Positions 34,203 through 43,127 are shown, counted from the first letter of the stretch. The stretch: DNA of 64,000 nucleotides from Celeribacter indicus (GCF_000819565.1 NZ_CP004395.1:62001-126000), one strand, 5' to 3'. Translations and numbers: made by a program. The notes: generated by a model not told the origin, from the sequence alone.

Positions 34203-35045
34203 TCACCGCGCAATCTCGCCAGCAAACACCGCCCGTCCGTGCACCGCCAAAGTTGCTGAAAACCTCTGGCACCCAAACTTGCGGATCACATCGAGTACCC
34301 GCGCTTCGTAGGCAGCGTGTCCGATCAAGCGACACAAGTCGGACGCGTGGAACTGGCGGTTCGCAGTTGGTGCGGCTTGCATCTGTCTCAGCAATTCGCG
34401 CTCTTTGGGATCCGTTATTGGTCTCGCGGGCGGCTTGACCGCGGGACAAGTTGGAGTTCCCCACGAATTTCGCCATCGGCGCATGAAGCCAAGCAGGAAG
34501 CCGGCCGGCACCCTGCCGTTGCCTCGGGATCGGTTGAAGGCGAGGAAGCGATCCCAGATGACCTGGGTGTCGATGTTCCAGCAGGGCAACGTGGCCTTCG
34601 CCGCTTTGATGAGCTCTGCCCAACTGGTCTGAAAAACGTTCGAACTCGCGGTGATATCGATCAGCCCTGAGAAGATAGTTTTGTTATTATTATCTCTAGA
34701 TAGTGATGTGTCGTCTTCACCTGACACGAGATCATGGGGTTCACTCTCCTTGTCGAAGGCGGAAAACCGAAAGATCCAGGGCGCGAACTTGCCATTCGGC
34801 TTCGCCCGCTCGAGCTGCAACTCCGACGTCTCAAGTTCGCTCAAAAGAACCGAAAGATATTGTCGTGAAACACCCATCCTCTCCGCTAGGGCAGAGAGGG
34901 TGAAGGCTGCCGTTCCGCGCGACAAACCGTTGTAGCCATCCTTCCAGGCGATGGCATCGAGGATGAGGGTAGCAAGCTTGTGCGCTGCAACAGAGAGATT
35001 TGTCTGCGTGATCCGTCGCAGGATCAGGCCGGTCGTAGGTTCCAT
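34203..35045 (-). CDS. HTH protein, possibly a replication or regulatory protein
   Basis: A 280-residue cytoplasmic protein. Residues about 48-70 form an HTH (LSALAERMGVSRQYLSVLLSE), preceded by SVAAHKLATLILDAIAWKDG, a layout seen in plasmid replication initiators and in GntR/MarR-like regulators. The C-terminal part is not recognised. ATG at 35045 has AGGAGAC upstream; the longer start at 35111 is unlikely. Two inverted repeats lie directly upstream (35100-35120 and 35143-35173), as expected for an autoregulated or replication gene. I am not sure which. Confidence 0.55.
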   Translation of the reverse strand: MEPTTGLILRRITQTNLSVAAHKLATLILDAIAWKDGYNGLSRGTAAFTLSALAERMGVSRQYLSVLLSELETSELQLERAKPNGKFAPWIFRFSAFDKESEPHDLVSGEDDTSLSRDNNNKTIFSGLIDITASSNVFQTSWAELIKAAKATLPCWNIDTQVIWDRFLAFNRSRGNGRVPAGFLLGFMRRWRNSWGTPTCPAVKPPARPITDPKERELLRQMQAAPTANRQFHASDLCRLIGHAAYEARVLDVIRKFGCQRFSATLAVHGRAVFAGEIAR

Positions 35046-35099
35046 GGTCGAGGTCTCCTTGGAGAACCGACGCCATGTCGTGAGACAACAACATTCTTG

Positions 35100-35173
35100 C
35101 CAGCAAAACAACTTTGCTGGTTGCAGGTGTTTTAGCGGTGCGCTAGGAAACTCTTGTTCACGGAGTTTTCTAG
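35100..35173. repeat. Two inverted repeats upstream of the HTH gene
   Basis: CCAGCAAA and TTTGCTGG (35100-35107 and 35113-35120) form an 8-bp dyad. CTAGGAAACTC and GAGTTTTCTAG (35143-35153 and 35163-35173) form an 11-bp stem with one G-T pair and a 9-base loop. Either could be an operator, a replication origin element or an RNA hairpin. Confidence 0.5.
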
Positions 35174-35252
35174 CACGGCGTCAGGCTTCACGGTCTGGCG
35201 TCGTCTCCTTTTCGGGGGTTTTGCACAGCCTTACGTGCGGGGTTGAGATGAC

Positions 35253-35273
35253 GCGCGCGGCAAAACCGCGCGC
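35253..35273. terminator. GC-rich stem-loop, terminator-like
   Basis: GCGCGCGG and CCGCGCGC enclose a CAAAA loop, followed on the plus strand by AGATTTTGT. It lies just past the stop of the Cys-rich protein gene. The T-run is on the plus-strand side, so it fits the minus-strand gene poorly. Confidence 0.35.
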
Positions 35274-35281
35274 AGATTTTG

Positions 35282-35935
35282 TCAGTAGCGAACTTCTTCA
35301 GAACCATAGTTCCCGGCGTGATCACGCCAGTCGACGAAGACGGAACGGTAGAAGTAGCTGCCACATCCATTCGGGATGCTCAGGCCGGATGCGGCTGGCA
35401 CCTGGCCCACGGTGGATCTTGTCCATCGGTAGTCGCCCTGCACGCCGTAGGACCCCAATCGCGTCGAGTCGCTGCGATTGCAGTCGCCATCTCGGTTTTC
35501 ATGCTGGCGGTACTGGATGTGATAGACCCGTATGCTGCGCACGAAATCAAAGGCGTCGCCTGAGATGTCGATGTCAGCTTGCTCATCTGCTTGGACGTGA
35601 ACAAGGGGTATCGGAGTCGATTCCTGCGGTTCGGGCGGATCGCGGAACGTGGTGTCATTAAGGCGTTCCATAGGCGACATCGGGCTGGGATCGTTGAACG
35701 ACACACCCATCGGACACCGCCAGATTTGTAAGGGCGGCTCGATCGGCCATGGTGTGATCCGCCGAATGAAGACCGCTCTGGCATGCGCGCAGGGCGCGGA
35801 GGCAGGCCAGCCGCCCGCAAGGCAGAGGAGGATTGCACAGTCGACCTGATAGGCTTGAGCCGGACCTGACGAGGCCATTAGTCCGGATATGGTTAGTGCC
35901 GTGGCTGTTGCCACGCTGTGGATCACGTGCTTCAT
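35282..35935 (-). CDS. Cys-rich secreted protein, paralogue of 1132-1887
   Basis: A 217-residue protein with a signal peptide (VATATALTISGLMASSGPAQA) and the same block as the protein at 1132-1887: YQVDCAILLCLAGGWPAS, RRITPWPIEPPLQIWRCPMG and, at the end, YRSVFVDWRDHAGNYG. ATG at 35935, with GGAG upstream, is used because the in-frame start at 36049 would bury the signal. The middle regions of the two paralogues differ in length and sequence. Two copies 33 kb apart in the same orientation mark related plasmid-type flanks. Confidence 0.75.
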   Translation of the reverse strand: MKHVIHSVATATALTISGLMASSGPAQAYQVDCAILLCLAGGWPASAPCAHARAVFIRRITPWPIEPPLQIWRCPMGVSFNDPSPMSPMERLNDTTFRDPPEPQESTPIPLVHVQADEQADIDISGDAFDFVRSIRVYHIQYRQHENRDGDCNRSDSTRLGSYGVQGDYRWTRSTVGQVPAASGLSIPNGCGSYFYRSVFVDWRDHAGNYGSEEVRY

Positions 35936-36408
35936 GATGCCGACTCCATCTATAATGGTGCAGCGATACGAAACAACATTAATGATAGCAAGAAGATTTG
36001 ATTGATGGTTGCTTGCGACTGTTCGCTTGTGTCGCTTGACCGCTTCCAAGATCTGACGCCGGTTCTGGCTGCTTCTGCGTCTTGAAAGTGGCCAAAATTG
36101 CGGACCCCTTTCACGTTAGCTGCTAAACAAACGTCTGTTACAAAGGGGAAATTGGGTGTTCCAATGTGGCCGCGAAAGTGGTCACGGAAGGACAGATCGA
36201 ATGAGCCCTCCAAACCGCGTGGCGCAGCGCTCGTGGCCTCGGGAAGGGCTGTATCGGGAAACTGCCGGGCCCGGCTCTCCGCATGGAATCCGGGATCAGA
36301 AGGGCGGGAGCAGCCAGCGAGCCGATTTGGGGCCCAAGTTGGGATCGAGCATGAGCTTGAATATCTATGTCAGTATCTGATACGATTGAGCATGGATAGG
36401 AGAGTCTG
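35936..36408. other. Intergenic region before parDE
   Basis: About 470 bp. Short frames are present but none has a recognisable product or ribosome-binding site. Around 36080-36190 there are two AAAGTGG-type segments that might be remains of an insertion sequence end, but I cannot name a family. Confidence 0.4.
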
Positions 36409-36651
36409 ATGCCAAACGTCCACCTGACCGAACCGATGCAGAAATATGTGCAGGCGCAGATCGAGTCCGGCGCCTACGCCAATCTGAGCGAAGTCGTGCG
36501 CGCCGGCGTAAGGATGCTGATGGAGAAGGATGGCGCCCGGCAGTTCTATTCCCTCAAGGCCGACCTAGAGGAAGCAGCCTCCCTGGCCGAAAATGGGGAT
36601 TTCGCCGAGTTCGATGCTCATGCCTTCGAACCGGATGCGTTTGATCGCTGA
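36409..36651 (+). CDS. parD: ParD-type antitoxin
   Basis: An 80-residue protein with a ribbon-helix-helix N-terminus (NVHLTEPMQKYVQAQIESGA, then SEVVRAGVRMLM) and an acidic C-terminus that would wrap the toxin. It should bind its own promoter as a dimer and neutralise ParE. GGAGAG lies before the ATG, and parE begins 5 bases after the stop. Confidence 0.9.
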   Translation: MPNVHLTEPMQKYVQAQIESGAYANLSEVVRAGVRMLMEKDGARQFYSLKADLEEAASLAENGDFAEFDAHAFEPDAFDR

Positions 36652-36656
36652 CCCAC

Positions 36657-36977
36657 ATGACTATTCGGCTTTCCGGTCGGGCCAGGGCCGACCTTGAAGA
36701 GATCCGTGCCTACACCGTCGAAACTTGGGGTAGGGATCAATGGCTCGTCTATTACCGCCAGTTGGTTAACGCCTTCGAGCAGATCACCGGGGATCCCGAC
36801 CGGGGTCGGGACAGGAGTCTCTTCGTTCCGGGGATGCGGTCCGTCAACTGCCAACGTCACGTGATCTTCTACAAGCGGCTAGATGCCGCGGATGGGGCGG
36901 CAGTCATCCTGCGCATCGTGCACCAGCGCCGCAACATGCCCGCGCTCGTCTACTACGAGGGTCTCGACGGCGGTTAA
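36657..36977 (+). CDS. parE: ParE-type toxin
   Basis: A 106-residue RelE/ParE-fold protein: LSGRARADLEEIRAYTVETW at the N-terminus, a central GMRSVNCQRHVIFYKR and a C-terminal VILRIVHQRRNMP. ParE toxins poison DNA gyrase. With the ParD gene it forms a complete stabilisation module. Confidence 0.9.
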   Translation: MTIRLSGRARADLEEIRAYTVETWGRDQWLVYYRQLVNAFEQITGDPDRGRDRSLFVPGMRSVNCQRHVIFYKRLDAADGAAVILRIVHQRRNMPALVYYEGLDGG

Positions 36978-37185
36978 GCTCTTGCGTTTCCTCATTTCAA
37001 TGGCTCGACCAGTCTTCCATAGTCTTCACTGACCTCGTGAAACGCGCGTTGGCGCCCGGCATTGAGGCAACGGAAGTAGTCCTACACATCGGCAAAGTGG
37101 ATCTCAAAATCGCTCAAACCCGACCAATTTGAATGTTGGAAGCGCTAAGAATTACTGCTTCGATACCTGGTCATCACGCGAGCAC
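36978..37185. other. Intergenic region between parE and the APC permease gene
   Basis: About 210 bp between convergent genes. I see nothing I can identify. Confidence 0.35.
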
Positions 37186-38508
37186 TCAATTCCCATTGTG
37201 ATCATGTTGATGTGGCTCGGTTTTTGTGCGCTGAAGAAACCAATGCTCAAAGATCAATACACAAGCCATGATCGCGAATGCGACCACTACAATCATTGGA
37301 TCGCTCTGCCACTTTAGTGAAGCGAATACGACAAGCACGATCGCGTCGAGACCGATTGCAGTCAACATGATCCATCCATGCGCAGAAAGCTCGGCCCTAA
37401 GGTTTCGGTACACTCCCCAGTGAATAACCATATCCATTACAAGGTAAAAGAAGGCCCCCATAGAAGCTATTCGGCTAACGTCGAAGAGAATGGTCAGCAG
37501 GCTCGCAATCACTACTGTGTAGATCAGTGTATGGTCGCGGACTCCGCCTGACATCCCAAAATGACTGTGCGGGATCAATTTCATCTCTGTCAGCATTGCC
37601 AACATACGAGATACCGCAAAGATGCTGGCAATCACGCCTGATGCAGTTGCGATCAAAGCGAGCGCGACGGTCAGATAGAAGCCCGTTTCCCCAAGGGACG
37701 GTGCTGCCGCTTCCGCGAGCGCATAGTCTTTTGCTTCGACGATCTTGCCAAGCGGCAAGCTGCTTCCCACCGCAAATGCTACCAAGAGATACACCACTAC
37801 GCAGACCGCCAATGAAATGATGATCGCGCGTCCGATGTTGCGGTGTGGGTCCACTATCTCGGCGCCGCTGTTGGTGATTGTCGTGAACCCTTTGAATGCC
37901 AGAATTGCCAACGCTGTGGCACCAACAAATCCACTGAGACCCTGTGAAGCTGTTCCATCTCCTGTTGTGCCAAAAGTAAACCCGCCGGCCCAAAGCGCAG
38001 AGATCCCAAACAGAGTGATACCGCCAACTTTCAGTACGGCGAGCAATTGGGAAATCCAGCCTACAGAGCGGTTGCCCGAGATGTTGACGACATAGGCTGC
38101 GATAATGAGAGCAACGCCTATTGCCGGAACCAGTAAGCCATCTGGTGCAATGCCCAGTCCACGGAGCAAATAGTTTGCGAAGGTCCGTGCGACTAGGCTT
38201 TCGTTAATGACCATTGACAGAGCCATAAGCAAAGCCGCTGCAGCGGCTACGGCGGTTGGTCCATAGGCCTTTTGCAGGATCATTCCAATTCCGCCAGCTG
38301 ACGGGTAGGCATTGGACATTCTTATGTAAGTGTAAGCGCTGAAGGCTGTAACGATGGCTCCAACGATGAACACAAGTGGAAAGGTAGGGCCGGCCAGTTC
38401 CGCAATTTGGCCTGTGAGTGCCAGAATTCCGGCGCCAATCATGACACCAGTCCCCATGGCGACGGCATCCCAAAGAGAAATGCTGCCCGCTTTATAGTCG
38501 CTATTCAT
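37186..38508 (-). CDS. APC-superfamily amino acid/polyamine-type permease
   Basis: A 440-residue membrane protein with about 12 helices. Helix 1 has the APC motif MGTGVMIGAGILALTG and helix 6 carries FVGATALAILAFKGFTTITN. The substrate cannot be predicted. It is the last gene of the copper operon and overlaps the TVP38 gene by 8 bases, so it is co-transcribed with a copper oxidase. The reason for this link is unknown. Codon use is slightly more AT-rich than the Zn block. Confidence 0.87.
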   Translation of the reverse strand: MNSDYKAGSISLWDAVAMGTGVMIGAGILALTGQIAELAGPTFPLVFIVGAIVTAFSAYTYIRMSNAYPSAGGIGMILQKAYGPTAVAAAAALLMALSMVINESLVARTFANYLLRGLGIAPDGLLVPAIGVALIIAAYVVNISGNRSVGWISQLLAVLKVGGITLFGISALWAGGFTFGTTGDGTASQGLSGFVGATALAILAFKGFTTITNSGAEIVDPHRNIGRAIIISLAVCVVVYLLVAFAVGSSLPLGKIVEAKDYALAEAAAPSLGETGFYLTVALALIATASGVIASIFAVSRMLAMLTEMKLIPHSHFGMSGGVRDHTLIYTVVIASLLTILFDVSRIASMGAFFYLVMDMVIHWGVYRNLRAELSAHGWIMLTAIGLDAIVLVVFASLKWQSDPMIVVVAFAIMACVLIFEHWFLQRTKTEPHQHDHNGN

Positions 38509-39193
38509 CGTCGATCTGCTTTCTATTTTTGAGGGTCAAAAAGACAAAAGGCAGTGCTGTCACAACCCCAAGTCCTATCGTGATCCATTCAGCCGTTCCC
38601 CAATCCCCTGACATGGCCACAGCTCCAAAATGGGCAAGAACAAAACTCGCCGGCAAAATCCCGGCAAAAGTTGCCAGCATGAAGCGCCATAGATGAAGTT
38701 GGCTCAAGCCCGCAACATAGCTGATTGCATCGAAAGAAACGAATGGAAGCAGGCGGGACGCAAACACTGATAACATCAGAGCCTTTTGCGACCCCAACAG
38801 CCCGAACTCTGAATATTTACCCAAAAAACGCCGAACTGTGCTTCGACCGAGTTTTCGCGCGATGACAAATGCGATTGTAGCACCGAGCTCCGAGCCTATG
38901 GCTACGTAGGCGGCTCCGAGATAGTGGCCAAATGCAGCCCCGGCGGCTAGTGCGATTGGTGCGCTCGGTATGGGGCTTGCGACAATCGCGAGGGCCATGA
39001 GTGCAATAACCGCGAGGGGGCCAACGGCTCCGGCATTTTCAATATGGCGCTGCACTTCAGCCTGTGAAAAGGCGACCCCAAGATTGCTCAGAGAAACCGT
39101 GCCCGAAAAAAGGCCGAAAACTGCAAGAGACAGAACAGTTGCTATCGCCAAACAACCAATCAGGCGACCATATCCCCATGCTTGCACGATCAT
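38501..39193 (-). CDS. TVP38/TMEM64 (DedA-like) membrane protein
   Basis: A 230-residue protein with about six hydrophobic segments and the SNARE-associated/VTT motif region: AAGAAFGHYLGAAYVAIGSE, then FASRLLPFVSFDAISYVAG. DedA/TVP38 proteins are lipid scramblases or transporters of the inner membrane, some linked to metal and envelope stress. The ATG overlaps the multicopper-oxidase stop by 4 bases, so the two are translationally coupled. Confidence 0.87.
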   Translation of the reverse strand: MIVQAWGYGRLIGCLAIATVLSLAVFGLFSGTVSLSNLGVAFSQAEVQRHIENAGAVGPLAVIALMALAIVASPIPSAPIALAAGAAFGHYLGAAYVAIGSELGATIAFVIARKLGRSTVRRFLGKYSEFGLLGSQKALMLSVFASRLLPFVSFDAISYVAGLSQLHLWRFMLATFAGILPASFVLAHFGAVAMSGDWGTAEWITIGLGVVTALPFVFLTLKNRKQIDDE

Positions 39194-40638
39194 GTGACCG
39201 TGAACTGCGCCATCATTCCTCCATCTTCGTGTTCAAGGATGTGACAGTGATACATGAAGGGATTGGCGCGATCTGCCGTCTGCTCAAAGCTGACCAGGAT
39301 ATCGACACGGCCATTTACGAGCACGGTATCCTTCCAGCCAGAATTTTGTATGCTTGGTTTCTTTCCGTTTTCGGCGAGCACCTGAAACCTCACGCCATGA
39401 ACATGAAACGGGTGCATCATCATGTTTGAGGAGACTTGCCAAATCTCGGTCGCCCCCTTCGAAAGAGACAAGTCTATCCTCCCCATGTCGAAGGACTGCC
39501 CATTGATCGCAAACCGATCATTCGACCTACGCATCATCATGCCCATCCCCATTGGCATATCGAGTGTGATCTGACGTGTATTGACTGATCGGGCCTCACT
39601 GTCAGGCAGGACGCCGCCCAAGTCGGCGGGTATTTCCAGAATGCGGGCAGGAAGTCTCACATCCACACCAAAGGGTAGAACTACGAAGCTCCCCCCAGCA
39701 GTGCTCGCGCCGCCCATCATCCCACCCATCATCTGATTGGGATTTGCAGAGGATACCAGCGTGCCAGCCTCTCCTCCCGAAAAATCGACGAGGACTTCGT
39801 ATCGTTCGCCGGGAGCGATCACGAGGGACTCAATTGCGACAGGTTGATTAAGATAGCCACTGTCCGTCGCGATGAGGTGCATCTCGCGACGGTCAGAAAA
39901 CGATAGGGGATAAATCCTCGCGTTCGAGCCGTTGAGCAAGCGCAAACGGACAATACCGCGAGGGACGACAGCCTGGGTGCCTAGCTGACCGTTAACAAGA
40001 ATGACATTTCCCATGAAACCCATCATCTGATCTGGCATAGACAGGCCATAATCGATGCGGCCCTGCCGGTCGAACCGGCGGTCTTGCAGAACCAATGTCA
40101 AATCATCGACGCCGTATGAGATCGGGAGACCCCGAGCATCGTCCCGACCGTCATCAACGTGGATCACACCGGCCAATCCCCTTTGAACTTGTCGTCCGGT
40201 GTCGCCATGAACGTGCGAGTGGTACCAAAGAGTAGCGGGTGGTTGTGTCAGATCCAGTTCGGGAGACCAAGTCGTGCCCGGTTCAATCGTCTGGTGTGGG
40301 CCGCCGTCAACTTCGCCGGGTATCAGCATACCGTGCCAGTGCACCGAGATTTTCTCTGACAGCGTATTGTCGATCTGTGCTTGCGTCGAAGCTCCTGCGG
40401 GAAGACGTAGTGTAGGCCCCAAAAAGGATTGGTTGAACCCCCAGGTTTCGCCGCCGCCCAGTCCTGTAAAATCGGTCTTGCCCTTTTGGGCAGTCAGACG
40501 GAAATGCCGATCGCGGGTTGCGTCGAGCAATGGTGGCATAGCCAACGCCCTGACACTCTCCTGTGCGATGGCCGCCAGCGGACCTGTGGCAAACGGCAGG
40601 CCAGCCAAGCCGGCGATGAAGGCTCTACGATTGGTCAT
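39190..40638 (-). CDS. Multicopper oxidase (CueO/CopA-like cuprous oxidase)
   Basis: A 482-residue periplasmic enzyme with a Tat-like signal (TNRRAFIAGLAGLPFATG). All four copper clusters are present: HWHG, WYHSHVHGD, HPFHVHG and YHCHILEHEDGGM. A Met-rich loop (NQMMGGMMGGAS, MPMGMGMMMRR) suggests Cu(I) binding as in CueO. It would oxidise toxic Cu(I) to Cu(II). It is between the rhodanese and TVP38 genes of the copper operon. Confidence 0.93.
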   Translation of the reverse strand: MTNRRAFIAGLAGLPFATGPLAAIAQESVRALAMPPLLDATRDRHFRLTAQKGKTDFTGLGGGETWGFNQSFLGPTLRLPAGASTQAQIDNTLSEKISVHWHGMLIPGEVDGGPHQTIEPGTTWSPELDLTQPPATLWYHSHVHGDTGRQVQRGLAGVIHVDDGRDDARGLPISYGVDDLTLVLQDRRFDRQGRIDYGLSMPDQMMGFMGNVILVNGQLGTQAVVPRGIVRLRLLNGSNARIYPLSFSDRREMHLIATDSGYLNQPVAIESLVIAPGERYEVLVDFSGGEAGTLVSSANPNQMMGGMMGGASTAGGSFVVLPFGVDVRLPARILEIPADLGGVLPDSEARSVNTRQITLDMPMGMGMMMRRSNDRFAINGQSFDMGRIDLSLSKGATEIWQVSSNMMMHPFHVHGVRFQVLAENGKKPSIQNSGWKDTVLVNGRVDILVSFEQTADRANPFMYHCHILEHEDGGMMAQFTVT

Positions 40639-40653
40639 GGTATAGCTTGTGTC

Positions 40654-41115
40654 TCACGCTAGCTCACTTGGGAGGGCGGCCAGTGCGGCTTCTCTTGTTA
40701 CTGTCGGCAGACCTTGCTCGATCCAGCCGGATCTCCCCGGGGCGCCAAGCATCCCGCCTACGGCGTCAACAAAGCCGGCAGCTTTCGCTTCACGCAACTT
40801 GCTCATTACGAGACCTGAGCGATGGCCGGTCCGACAAATCAGGGCGACCGGGCGTCCCGCAGCAAGATCGCGGGCGGCGAAGAGGCGCTCCCCGAACCGC
40901 GGATGGGTCATGTCGATTGGCCACGCCCCCTCCGCGACGCCGGTATCTTGCCATTCCTCGGGTCTGCGGATGTCCACAAGCCTTGCCAAATCGCTTTTCA
41001 GCGCATCATGGAGAGTATCGAGCGCCCATACGTCATGGTTGTCAGCCCAAGCTGGCGAATAGGCAAGCAAGGTGCTCGATGCGAACAGGCCAAAAGTTTG
41101 ACGGCGGCTCAGCAT
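40654..41115 (-). CDS. Rhodanese-domain protein, secreted
   Basis: A 153-residue protein with a signal peptide (RRQTFGLFASSTLLAYSPAWA) and one rhodanese domain: VDIRRPEEWQDTGV, then the active-site loop ICRTGHRSGLV (Cys near residue 94). It probably acts in the periplasm on sulfur or Cu-thiol species. It lies 15 bases before the multicopper oxidase. Confidence 0.87.
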   Translation of the reverse strand: MLSRRQTFGLFASSTLLAYSPAWADNHDVWALDTLHDALKSDLARLVDIRRPEEWQDTGVAEGAWPIDMTHPRFGERLFAARDLAAGRPVALICRTGHRSGLVMSKLREAKAAGFVDAVGGMLGAPGRSGWIEQGLPTVTREAALAALPSELA

Positions 41116-41136
41116 GGTCTGCCTCCTCAGTTTAGT

Positions 41137-41523
41137 TTATGCGTTGTCAACCGCAGATCGCAGCATATCGCGCACCTGCGCGGCGACTTCGTGCAGCTTC
41201 TCATTCTCGACAGCGGCCATCGAAGCCACAGGATCAACAGCGCTGATTTCAGTGCCGTTTTCGACCGTCCGCAAGATCACGTTGCAAGGCAGCATCGATC
41301 CTATACGGGGCTCCAGCCCAATGGCCTCCCATGCCATATGAGGGTTGCACGCACCCAGAATGCGGTATCCATCCATGTCGCGGTCAATCTTTTTCTTCAT
41401 TGTTGCCTGGACGTCGATTTCGGTCAGTACACCAAATCCCTTTTCTTTCAGGGCTTCGCGCAGGCGCATCTCCGCATCATCAATCGCCGTATTGGGCAGA
41501 TGTCTGTTGTAGGTATAACTCAT
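41137..41523 (-). CDS. DUF302 family protein
   Basis: A 128-residue cytoplasmic protein with the DUF302 fold: LREALKEKGFGVLTEIDVQA, LGACNPHMAWEAI and MLPCNVILR. DUF302 proteins are common in copper and other metal or sulfur loci and are of unknown function; they may bind copper through His and Cys. It lies between the EF-hand and rhodanese genes, so it is probably part of the same operon. Confidence 0.85.
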   Translation of the reverse strand: MSYTYNRHLPNTAIDDAEMRLREALKEKGFGVLTEIDVQATMKKKIDRDMDGYRILGACNPHMAWEAIGLEPRIGSMLPCNVILRTVENGTEISAVDPVASMAAVENEKLHEVAAQVRDMLRSAVDNA

Positions 41524-41612
41524 TTTGAGCCCTCTCGATCTTGTTCAGGCAAACCCAAAGCGCCGAACCGTTGACGGGCTTGCCTGAATGGGGAAATTCT
41601 GAACGACGGGGT

Positions 41613-42236
41613 TCAGTTGTCTTGGTCCGTCATCATTCCGGGATTTGCTGTCATACCCTGTGCCATGTTGTCGGCAGGGGCGACTATTTCGCCTTGAGAA
41701 ATCTGGCCGTCGCCATCAGCATCGAGCATCTGGAAACGATCGACCATGGTCTCGCGCATCGCCTTGGCGTGAAGCGACGCGAATTCGTCAATCGAGAGCG
41801 TGCCGTTACCGTCGGCGTCATAGTCCGACAGCATCGACTGAAGGCCCTCATGCGCCTCTTCGGGAGACACTGCGCCGTTTCCATCCATATCGAACATTGA
41901 CATCATGTTGCCCCCCATCATCGGGAACATACCTTGACCGGTTGTGCTTGGTCCCATGATGCTGCCGTTTCCGCTCATCATGCCCGAATGCATTTGCATC
42001 ATCATGCGCATCATGCCGTGCATCATCTGAAGATGCTCGGCCATCTGACTGGGATCCATCATGCCGCCACCCATCAGCATTCCGGGCCCGCCCGTCCCTG
42101 CCATCGGTTGAGCAAGTACATTGGGAGAGACGCTTTCAGCGCCCGCAGCTTGGTGATGGCTGTCATCGGCGAGCGCAGCACCTGCTGTGAGAACGGCAAC
42201 CAGAAGACCGGTAGAAATTTTTGTTGAGTAGGACAT
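41613..42236 (-). CDS. Met-rich EF-hand periplasmic protein
   Basis: A 207-residue secreted protein (signal about 1-22). After a Gly/Met-rich region with many MM and HxMM clusters (PGMLMGGGMMDPSQM; MMHGMMRMMMQMHSGMM) come three EF-hand loops: DMDGNGAVSPEE, DADGNGTLSIDE and DADGDGQISQGE. The Met clusters suggest Cu(I) binding and the EF-hands Ca binding. ATG at 42236 is used because the longer in-frame start at 42443 would bury the signal. It is divergent from the two-component system. Confidence 0.82.
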   Translation of the reverse strand: MSYSTKISTGLLVAVLTAGAALADDSHHQAAGAESVSPNVLAQPMAGTGGPGMLMGGGMMDPSQMAEHLQMMHGMMRMMMQMHSGMMSGNGSIMGPSTTGQGMFPMMGGNMMSMFDMDGNGAVSPEEAHEGLQSMLSDYDADGNGTLSIDEFASLHAKAMRETMVDRFQMLDADGDGQISQGEIVAPADNMAQGMTANPGMMTDQDN

Positions 42237-42312
42237 TTTGAAGCCTTTCCTTCTTTTGACCTCATACAACTTGGCATCAAACATTTGAATGTAAGGACGT
42301 ACACCCGTGGAT

Positions 42313-42350
42313 TTGTATCCGTCTGTCGCAATGGACAGGGGCTGATACAA
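42313..42350. promoter_or_regulatory. Nested dyad between EF-hand gene and response regulator gene
   Basis: TTGTATC (42313-42319) and GATACAA (42344-42350) form an outer dyad. CTGTC and GACAG lie symmetrically inside it, separated by GCAATG. A further TTGGCGACA follows. This placement in a divergent promoter region fits the binding site of the adjacent response regulator. Confidence 0.5.
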
Positions 42351-42404
42351 TTGGCGACAAAAAGGAACCTGACCGTCTGATTTCCAATGCTTTAGAAGGG
42401 CCCC

Positions 42405-43127
42405 ATGCAACACGCGCCACATATTCTCGTCGTGGATGACCATGAACAGATCCGGAAAAGTGTAACCCGCTATCTGGAAAAGAATGGCATGCGAGCAACC
42501 GCTGCCAAGGATGCGGCGGAGATGGACGCGAAGCTGGCTGTCGGAAGCTTCGACCTACTGGTCCTGGATATCATGATGCCTGGCGAGGATGGCCTTTCCG
42601 TTTGCCAACGTCTGTCAAGCGAAGGGCGACTGCCGATCATCATGTTGACCGCGCTCGGTGAAGATGCGGACCGTATTGTCGGTTTGGAGATCGGTGCGGA
42701 CGATTATCTTCCCAAGCCGTTTAATCCACGCGAACTCCTTGCGAGGATCAAAGCCGTCCTGCGAAGAAGCGAGCACAAAGAAGCCTTCACCGGATCTCTG
42801 AGCGGCCGCAAAGTCCGCTTTGCACACCTTACCTTGGATGTAGACCGGCAGGTGCTTCTCGACGACGCGGGACAAGAGACCGCTCTTACGGTCGCAGAAT
42901 TCAAACTGCTGACGGTCCTTCTGGAGCGCCCTCGGATGGTGTTGAGCCGCGATCAGTTGCTAGATCTTTCTCAGGGCATTTCCGCTGGTCCGTTGGACAG
43001 GAAAATTGACAACCAGATTTCGCGCCTTCGGCGAAAGCTCGAGCCCGACATTCTCCGTCCACGTATTATCAAGACGATCAGAAGCGGCGGCTACTGCCTG
43101 TCGGTCGACGTCGAGGTGTCCGAATGA
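42405..43127 (+). CDS. OmpR/CopR-family response regulator
   Basis: A 240-residue regulator with a receiver domain (VVDDHEQIRKS; phospho-accepting Asp55 in LVLDIMMPGEDG; Lys in LPKPFNP) and a C-terminal winged HTH (LTVAEFKLLTVLL). It overlaps the sensor kinase gene by 4 bases. By neighbourhood (multicopper oxidase, CcmF) it is probably copper-responsive, but the ligand is inferred from context. Confidence 0.9.
   Translation: MQHAPHILVVDDHEQIRKSVTRYLEKNGMRATAAKDAAEMDAKLAVGSFDLLVLDIMMPGEDGLSVCQRLSSEGRLPIIMLTALGEDADRIVGLEIGADDYLPKPFNPRELLARIKAVLRRSEHKEAFTGSLSGRKVRFAHLTLDVDRQVLLDDAGQETALTVAEFKLLTVLLERPRMVLSRDQLLDLSQGISAGPLDRKIDNQISRLRRKLEPDILRPRIIKTIRSGGYCLSVDVEVSE

Noticed and set aside
35253..35273. 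Rho-independent terminator for the Cys-rich secreted gene
   Set aside because: The stem is good, but the T-rich side is on the plus strand while the gene is on the minus strand; kept only as a low-confidence stem-loop.
36050..36408. Insertion sequence remnant before parDE
   Set aside because: Only short AAAGTGG-like similarities were seen; no transposase frame or inverted repeat could be defined.
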